A DNA stretch of 40,309 bases from Bacteriovoracaceae bacterium. GTDB taxonomy: Bacteria; Bdellovibrionota; Bacteriovoracia; Bacteriovoracales; Bacteriovoracaceae. Shown here one piece after another: positions 35,801 to 40,309 of the stretch (position 1 is its first letter; each line of letters starts with the position of its first letter). A model generated the notes under the pieces. It had not been told where the DNA came from. It saw only the letters and a list, made by a program, of their open reading frames with translations, and ran no database searches. The stretch is taken from the NCBI GenBank assembly GCA_023137315.1, contig JAGLPP010000074.1, positions 1 to 40,309 on the forward strand. The letters run 5' to 3'. A program made the position numbers and the translations under genes.

Positions 35801-36492
35801 CCGCCAAGTTTGGGATGACGTTCAAGTATTTTAACACCATAACCTTTTTGAGCGAGAAAACAGGCGGCAGTCAATCCCCCTGGGCCTCCACCAATAACGG
35901 CAACTTTCTTACCGTTGGAATTAACTTTCTCACGGGCCGGGAGCTTGTCAGAAACAAGATCCGCCACATAACGCTTGATAAAATTCGCCGCAACCGGGGA
36001 ATCTATATCATTTCTTCTACAGGACGCCTCACAATACCGAACACATATCCTTCCACATACCGACGGAAACGGATTTGTCTCCGTGATGGTTTTTAACGCC
36101 TCATCGTATTTTCCGTCCTTCGCATAAGTTAAATATCCCTGGACATCCACATCGGCAGGACACTTTTGATAGCATGGCCCGCGACAATCAGCATAATGAT
36201 TTGAAAGCAGCATTTCCAGGGCATTTTTTCTCGCCTGGACGACCTTCTGTGTCCTTGTATGAACGACCATTCCTTCCTGAACCTTGGTCGTACACGACAA
36301 CGGAAGTTTGGACATTTTTTCAATTTCCACAACACATAAAAGACATGATCCAATGGGAGGAAGACTTGGGTCATGGCAAAGAGTTGGAATTTCAATCCCG
36401 TTTTTTTGTGCGGCCTCTAAAATTGTACTGTCACAATCAACTTCAATTTTTTTACCGTCAACCAATAACGTTACTTTCTTTTTCAGTTTCAT
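32803..36492 (-). CDS. NuoG-like/GltD-like fusion: large iron-sulfur flavoprotein subunit of a soluble redox complex
   Basis: The 1229-residue protein has, in order, a 2Fe-2S ferredoxin domain (Cys39, 50, 53, 67), a GltD-type 4Fe-4S segment (Cys103, 107, 111 and Cys146, 150, 154, 158), an FAD domain (GGGPGG at 201-206), an NAD(P)H domain (GGGNTAIDAARTALRTGASEV, YRR at 356-358, as in NADP(H)-using GltD/NfnB), GVFAAGD (474-480), an extra Cys cluster (575, 578, 580, 586), a double ferredoxin (Cys626, 629, 632, 636 and 669, 672, 675, 679) and a molybdopterin-fold domain (about 700-1229) with its 4Fe-4S Cys705, 708, 712, 740. The formate dehydrogenase active-site Sec/Cys-His pair is missing (CLYDLEARD in that region), so that domain is probably an electron conduit as in NuoG. 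It follows nuoF after two bases. Confidence 0.85.
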   Translation of the reverse strand: MKLKKKVTLLVDGKKIEVDCDSTILEAAQKNGIEIPTLCHDPSLPPIGSCLLCVVEIEKMSKLPLSCTTKVQEGMVVHTRTQKVVQARKNALEMLLSNHYADCRGPCYQKCPADVDVQGYLTYAKDGKYDEALKTITETNPFPSVCGRICVRYCEASCRRNDIDSPVAANFIKRYVADLVSDKLPAREKVNSNGKKVAVIGGGPGGLTAACFLAQKGYGVKILERHPKLGGMLRYGIPDYRLPQKVLDKEIGRILDLGIEVETAKDWGRDFTLKKLKDSGFEAVFIAVGAQGAKKMGIMNEENQQIESGIDFLERTTKGKISETKGTVLIVGGGNTAIDAARTALRTGASEVRVLYRRTKQEMPADEVEINDALEEGVIIDYLVAPLEAVEKDGVLQALKCRKMMLGEPDSSGRRRPVPIEGSEYEILCNYIISAIGQNVENDFLKDDSLGTMEQTAWRSINADEKTYATNLKGVFAAGDAVTGPMAAVDAIGAGRKVAAVIDEYLKTGELKNPFYEFISRKENLSEIPQSYFDSFEKTKRAKMIQKDPYERIQNFDEVDAGISEDDLKDEVERCLTCGCTDVYTCELKKYATEYGAQQTRYSGGKVNKYEEDKSHQFIRLDPNKCILCGRCVRTCESILGVAALGLVGRGNEMIVRPVMGRKLEDTNCIGCGNCIDVCPTGAITYNVSEELPWFKGTVEKQSVCNNCSVGCELVYNKKDEDYWYVSGKKLEGNLTSRLCVNGRFNQRHYLRDNRLEKAYLRNDSKVKEVSVHRAMEEAANGISEIARTYGPESVAVLISPKSTNEELFVAQKLARDVFSTNNIACLYDLEARDPKWSPDFMKILGPSADNEDFNNADTIVLINVDIYKDNPVTGFSLASAYNSGKKIVAISSVSNKTATFATQWINNRRGTTSMLLYEVLRRIYQKNPAQIEENVQKMENGNEFLSLILDMETNIHETIGVSSSEIDSLVDTFSDPDKKVVFVYSPLCRLDKAYGDLPSIYNVLFAIGRSSLPGNGLLLSYPHSNMQGYFNLGVYPEAAFFGESAKKYGDLKGAKTAAQLKEMLKTGKIKGVLIFGEDPFYDEEWGNILTGMKFAVMIDMYKNMSMDFVNVAIPGTSYAESCGSVTTQENKIKDFSQVFKGPDLFGYQILGGIYKHLKGQELSLEEIRRQIACDFPGYEKIVGINETAKVSAETDITSCKKFYLTDLDDLQVPKRHVPSFSTISKISE

Positions 36493-36494
36493 TT

Positions 36495-38264
36495 TCAGTC
36501 CTTTAATATCGCTTCAAATCGACAACTTGAATAACATTTTCCGCATTTTATACATTTAAGAGGATCAATTACATGCAACTTCTTTGGCTCTCCACTAATG
36601 GCCCCGACAGGACAACTTTTAATACAAAGTGTGCATCCTTTGCATTTATCGGCATCAATTGTGTAGTCAATCAACTGTTCACAGGAATGTGCCGGACATT
36701 TTTTATCAATGATATGAGAGTCGTATTCATCTCTGAAATATTTGATGGTTGTAAGAACAGGATTTGGTGCAGTTTGTCCAAGTCCACATTGTGCCGTACT
36801 TTTTATGTATTCCCCAAGTTCCTCCATCCTCTCTATGTCACCTTCCTTTCCTTTTCCACTTACAATATTCTCCAAAGTCTCCAACATTCTAAGCGTACCA
36901 ACCCGGCAACTTGTACATTTTCCGCAGGATTCCCTTTGAGTGAATTCAAGGAAAAAACGGGCCAGCTCAACCATGCAGGTCGTCTCATCCACAACAATCA
37001 TTCCACCGGACCCCATAATTGCGCCAGTCATATTGATTTTCTGGTAATCAATCTGAATCTCGCCCATACTGGCCGGAATACATCCACCTGAAGGGCCTCC
37101 CATCTGTACGGCCTTGAAATTCCTGTCATCCTTGATACCTCCACAGATATCAAAAACAATTTCGTTTATCGTAATGCCCATTGGAACTTCAACAAGACCG
37201 CTACGCTTTACCTTGCCTGCCATCGCAAAAACCTTAGTTCCACGACTTTCCTGCGTTCCAAGTTTGGAATATTCCGAAGCACCGTTTCTAATAATCCATG
37301 AAATATTGGCAAATGTTTCAACATTGTTGATATTGGTTGGTTTTCCCCACAGACCGCTAGTGGCCGGAAATGGTGGCCGTATTCTTGGCGTCCCTCTTTG
37401 TCCCTCAATGGAAGCGATTAATGCAGTTTCCTCACCACAAACAAATGCTCCCGCACCTTCTTTAATTTTAATATCGAAGGAAAACGAACTGCCTTGAATA
37501 TTCTCACCAAGAAAGCCGTGCTCCCTGGCTATCTTTATAGCATGTTCAAGTCTGTTAATTGCACGCGGATATTCAGCACGACAATAGATGATTCCAGTCT
37601 GCGCACCAATGGCAAGACCGCAAATTATCATCCCTTCAAGAACCGAATGCGGGTCTCCCTCTAAAACACTTCGATCCATGAACGCACCGGGATCACCTTC
37701 GTCGGCATTACAGACGACATATTTTTCATCACCGACGGCCTTCTGTGCAAAACGCCATTTTTGTCCGGTAAGAAAACCAGCCCCGCCCCTGCCACGAAGT
37801 CCTGAGTTTAAAATTAATTCAATAATTTCATCAGGGGTCATTTTGATGGATTTTTTCAAAGCCTCATAACCGCTGGCATTAATATAATCCTTAATTGAAA
37901 GTGGATCAATTCTTCCGCAATTTCCCAGTACAATGCGCTTTTGCTTTGCAATGAAATCACTTTCAGGGCCTTCACTTTCATTTTTTATTACAATCCATTC
38001 ATCAACAGGTGTGTCGGATAAAATGTGTTTTTCAAAAATTGTACGGGCCATTTCCGGAGTCACATCCCCGTACAGAAACGATCCGTCCTTGCTTAAAACA
38101 TTTACTAAAACTTCCCTGTAGCAAACCCCCATACATCCGGTTTCACCAATTTTAACATTCACCGTCCCCTTGGCATCTTCAACCATGGAATGAAAACACT
38201 CAAGGACCTTGTCAGCACCGGCTGAAATACCACAGGTACCTGTTCCAACAATAATTTCTTTCAC
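36495..38264 (-). CDS. NuoF/HydB-like NADH-binding flavoprotein subunit
   Basis: The 589-residue protein has the extended form seen in bifurcating hydrogenases and formate dehydrogenases: an N-terminal thioredoxin-like 2Fe-2S domain (Cys11, 44, 48), the FMN/NADH region (GLRGRGGAGFLTGQKW at 156-171, CNADEGDPGAFMDRS, FVCGEETALIASIEGQRG), a 4Fe-4S site (Cys447, 450, 453, 493), two cysteines at 523 and 528, and a C-terminal double ferredoxin (Cys541, 544, 547, 551 and 571, 574, 577, 581). It oxidises or reduces NAD(H) with FMN. The start overlaps the end of the nuoE gene by 4 bases (ATGA), and the stop is two bases from the next ATG. Since there is no hydrogenase, this family member is not itself evidence for hydrogen metabolism. 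Confidence 0.92.
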   Translation of the reverse strand: MKEIIVGTGTCGISAGADKVLECFHSMVEDAKGTVNVKIGETGCMGVCYREVLVNVLSKDGSFLYGDVTPEMARTIFEKHILSDTPVDEWIVIKNESEGPESDFIAKQKRIVLGNCGRIDPLSIKDYINASGYEALKKSIKMTPDEIIELILNSGLRGRGGAGFLTGQKWRFAQKAVGDEKYVVCNADEGDPGAFMDRSVLEGDPHSVLEGMIICGLAIGAQTGIIYCRAEYPRAINRLEHAIKIAREHGFLGENIQGSSFSFDIKIKEGAGAFVCGEETALIASIEGQRGTPRIRPPFPATSGLWGKPTNINNVETFANISWIIRNGASEYSKLGTQESRGTKVFAMAGKVKRSGLVEVPMGITINEIVFDICGGIKDDRNFKAVQMGGPSGGCIPASMGEIQIDYQKINMTGAIMGSGGMIVVDETTCMVELARFFLEFTQRESCGKCTSCRVGTLRMLETLENIVSGKGKEGDIERMEELGEYIKSTAQCGLGQTAPNPVLTTIKYFRDEYDSHIIDKKCPAHSCEQLIDYTIDADKCKGCTLCIKSCPVGAISGEPKKLHVIDPLKCIKCGKCYSSCRFEAILKD

Positions 38265-39316
38265 TTCTGTTTTCCTTTTGGTTTGTATTGTTTTAATATT
38301 TTTCTGAGTTTTAACGGAGTCAATCTTCCGTAAGTTTGATCATTAATAGTGATAACAGGCGCAAGACTGCAACAACCCAGACACGCAACAAGCTCCAGCG
38401 TAAATAGCCCATCATCGCTGGTATCACCACCCTCGAATTGAAGCTCATCCTCAATAATATCTTTTAACATTTTGGAATTATTTACGTGACATGCAGTACC
38501 GTCACAAAGCCTTATAAGATACTCTCCCACAGGTTTTAAGCGAAACTGCTTATAAAATGTAACCACTCCATAAATCTGACTTTCAGGTATCCGCGTCACC
38601 CCGCTTATATACCTTATGGCCTTTTCCGAGACATAGCCTGCGTCCTCCTGAGCCTTCTGTAAAAGTGGAATTAACTGACCTGGTTTTTTGTCATACTTCC
38701 ACAACTCATAGTTTATTTTTCCAATCCTTTCATCGGGCGACTCCATTCCCATTTCGAACATTTCAATAATATTAACTTTCCTGGCCCTGATGACACCATC
38801 AATCTGCCAGATTTTATCCTGTATCAATTCGTCGAGACACGGAAAGTCGGTTCCATTAACAAGAAGAACCATACCATACCTGCCAGAGGTGACATCACAG
38901 GAGACAACACCATCCATGAGGTACAGTTGCGAACAAATCCTATCCAATTTTTCTTTTTCGATTTCAAGAAAAACGTAAGCCGATACCGATGATTGTCTTA
39001 AAACCTCTTTCTCTTCCTTGCTGGGACTATGAACCCCTTCATGGATTCGTATCGGCATATAATCAATTTCGGTAATTTCATCCATGGTTTTAAGTTTTCC
39101 ATCAACAAAATTTTGAATATCCTTTTCCATGCAGGCATTTAACAACAGAACGATGTCATATTCCTCCCTTACGGCATCACAATACTGAACACAATCCTGA
39201 AAATAAAGATCCTTGTATACTTTTTGAAAATCAGCATTGCCATCAAGTCTTAAAAATGCGTAAGTGCTGAATGAATGTTTTTCTGTTTGAGCAGTCGTTG
39301 TATTATTTAAATTCAT
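38261..39316 (-). CDS. NuoE-like 2Fe-2S subunit with two N-terminal Lrp/AsnC-type RAM domains
   Basis: The 351-residue protein is a fusion. The C-terminal 160 residues are NuoE-like, with the 2Fe-2S cysteines Cys271, Cys276 (CDGTAC) and Cys312, Cys316 (CLGCC) in their usual spacing. Residues about 15-90 and 110-185 are two copies of one pattern (hydrophobic strand, helix, V..CD...G.YDIVLLLN, helix, strand), which matches the ligand-binding RAM domain of Lrp/AsnC regulators; no DNA-binding helix-turn-helix is present. RAM domains bind amino acids and form dimers or octamers, so an allosteric amino-acid-sensing role is inferred. It follows pepT after 16 bases, with GAGGTGG before the ATG. Confidence 0.85.
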   Translation of the reverse strand: MNLNNTTTAQTEKHSFSTYAFLRLDGNADFQKVYKDLYFQDCVQYCDAVREEYDIVLLLNACMEKDIQNFVDGKLKTMDEITEIDYMPIRIHEGVHSPSKEEKEVLRQSSVSAYVFLEIEKEKLDRICSQLYLMDGVVSCDVTSGRYGMVLLVNGTDFPCLDELIQDKIWQIDGVIRARKVNIIEMFEMGMESPDERIGKINYELWKYDKKPGQLIPLLQKAQEDAGYVSEKAIRYISGVTRIPESQIYGVVTFYKQFRLKPVGEYLIRLCDGTACHVNNSKMLKDIIEDELQFEGGDTSDDGLFTLELVACLGCCSLAPVITINDQTYGRLTPLKLRKILKQYKPKGKQK

Positions 39317-39332
39317 TTTACCACCTCATATC

Positions 39333-40309
39333 CTAATCTGTACTTTTTTCAACCCAAATCTGCGCCAAATTCAAAAGAGTTTCTACGGTTTTTCCCAATG
39401 AGTCAATGGAAACCAACTCCGTTCGTCCATGATAATTGGCACCACCCATAAAAATATTCGGTGTGGGTATCCCCATTGCTGTCAACGTGGCACCGTCTGT
39501 TCCCCCACGTATGGGTTTCCAGACCGCAGTCATCCCAGTTCTATCCACCGCCTCGACAAGATTGTCCAAAACTTCGGGACAGGTCTCCAGTTTTTCCCTC
39601 ATATTCCTGTAAGACGGCTCAATACGCAGTTCCACATTTATCCCCGGATAGGACTGCCTGATATTTTCAATAATTTTTTCCAGCGTATTCATATGTTTTT
39701 TTAATCCAAGCGTGTCAAAATCCCTGAAAAGCAGCTTGATAGTGGCCTTTCCAACAGAAGCGTTCAAGTCACATGGATGAATGAAAGGCTCGTATTCATC
39801 AGTGGTCTCCGGGCACATATCCTTTGGCAGCCATGAGATTAAATCAGAGGCCGCCCTGACGGCATTAATCATTTTGCCTCTGGCCGTCCCCGTATGAATA
39901 TCCCTCCCGAAAATTGTAACAACAGCGGTATCGGCCGAAAAAGTTTCCTTGTTAATAACTCCCGAAGCACCGCCATCAACAGTATAGGCGCATTTAACCT
40001 GGAACATGTCCTTGTTGAGATACTTCATTCCCTTTCCTACTTCCTCGTCGGGATTGAAACATATCATGATATCACCGTGAAGAATTTCAGGTCTGTCCCG
40101 CATTAGTTCCAATGCCATCATAATTGCAGCGATTCCGGCCTTGTCATCCGCACCAAGAAGTGTTTTTCCATCTGTGGTCACAATCGTATGTCCGACACTT
40201 TGAGACAATATTGGATTTTCCAATTCCCTTATGATGATATCTTCAAGGGTTACCGGATCAACCCCTATGGAAATATCACCTCCTTCGTATTTGATAACAT
40301 TCGGAGAAA
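39333..40309 (-). CDS. pepT: Tripeptidase T-like zinc aminopeptidase (5' end beyond window)
   Basis: The reading frame continues without a stop to the right edge (residues reading ...YEGGDISIG... upstream of the visible TTG at 40223), so the N-terminus is not in view. The visible part shows metal ligands of the M20/PepT type: GADDKAG, NPDEEVGKG and the TVDGG aspartate, plus RDIHTGTARGKMINA and ANYHGRTEL near the end, which holds the C-terminal histidine ligand. PepT releases the N-terminal residue of tripeptides. Position directly before the NuoEFG-like genes ties peptide use to their redox function. The assignment to PepT rather than another M20 peptidase rests on these motifs. Confidence 0.87.
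   Translation of the reverse strand, partial: SPNVIKYEGGDISIGVDPVTLEDIIIRELENPILSQSVGHTIVTTDGKTLLGADDKAGIAAIMMALELMRDRPEILHGDIMICFNPDEEVGKGMKYLNKDMFQVKCAYTVDGGASGVINKETFSADTAVVTIFGRDIHTGTARGKMINAVRAASDLISWLPKDMCPETTDEYEPFIHPCDLNASVGKATIKLLFRDFDTLGLKKHMNTLEKIIENIRQSYPGINVELRIEPSYRNMREKLETCPEVLDNLVEAVDRTGMTAVWKPIRGGTDGATLTAMGIPTPNIFMGGANYHGRTELVSIDSLGKTVETLLNLAQIWVEKSTD

Noticed and set aside
32803-36492. Annotation of the large subunit as formate dehydrogenase alpha
   Set aside because: The Mo-ligand Sec/Cys-His segment is not found, and no fdhD or fdhE is nearby. NuoG-like is the safer name.
32803-39316. The NuoE/NuoF pair as part of an [FeFe] hydrogenase
   Set aside because: None of the H-cluster motifs of HydA are seen in any frame; the third subunit is a GltD/NuoG fusion instead.

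Overview
The window looks like a chromosomal piece of an AT-rich, diderm-type, probably anaerobic bacterium that lives on amino acids and peptides. The evidence is a lysine-fermentation gene set, a peptidase joined to a soluble NADH-dependent iron-sulfur redox complex, arginine decarboxylase plus agmatinase, and many Sec-exported or lipoprotein-type proteins. I cannot place it in a phylum from these genes. DUF2089/SHOCT-like pairs, gingipain-type peptidases and REC plus PilZ-like regulators occur in several deep-branching lineages (Riflebacteria, Muiribacteriota and Bdellovibrionota were considered), but that is only a guess. I see no rRNA, tRNA, CRISPR array, insertion sequence or phage gene, and no gene-free stretch longer than about 190 bases.

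Layout. 1-2857 (+): end of a putative kamD, kamE, a class III aminotransferase and a Kce/BKACE enzyme, a lysine degradation operon in which an aminotransferase may replace 3,5-diaminohexanoate dehydrogenase. 2880-9093 (-): a YciO/Sua5 protein, a two-receiver/PilZ-like protein, an MscS-like channel and a glycogen branching enzyme, very tightly packed. 9168-10739: a zinc-ribbon membrane protein (+) and a DUF2089 regulator, membrane protein and SHOCT-like operon (-) with a palindromic operator candidate. 10898-12937 (-): a DUF1460 cell-wall amidase-like protein and an MtnA-type isomerase. 13024-14402: a MagIII-like DNA glycosylase, a lone receiver and a small Cys protein. 14416-17264 (+): agmatinase and arginine decarboxylase, giving putrescine from arginine. 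17348-18196 (+): a lipoprotein.

18330-24649 (-): a 1048-residue exported protein of unknown function translationally coupled to a 1058-residue subtilisin-like protease. 24833-26872 (-): an exported protein with a strikingly regular 9-residue cysteine repeat, followed by a lipoprotein. 27057-28469 (-): pyruvate kinase. 28615-30818: four phosphorelay genes (lone receiver, two receiver/PilZ-like proteins, HPt). 30906-32684 (-): a gingipain-family (C25) peptidase. 32803-40309 (-): PepT-like tripeptidase, NuoE, NuoF and a very large NuoG-like/GltD-like fusion.

The most unusual object is the last operon. Its NuoE-like subunit carries two N-terminal Lrp/AsnC-type ligand-binding (RAM) domains, and its large subunit fuses a 2Fe-2S domain, a GltD/NfnB-like flavoprotein, ferredoxin modules and a molybdopterin-fold domain without a recognisable formate dehydrogenase active site. 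With a peptidase at the head of the operon, this suggests a soluble NADH/NADP(H)/ferredoxin electron-transfer complex whose activity is tuned by an amino acid. That is an inference from domain architecture and neighbourhood.
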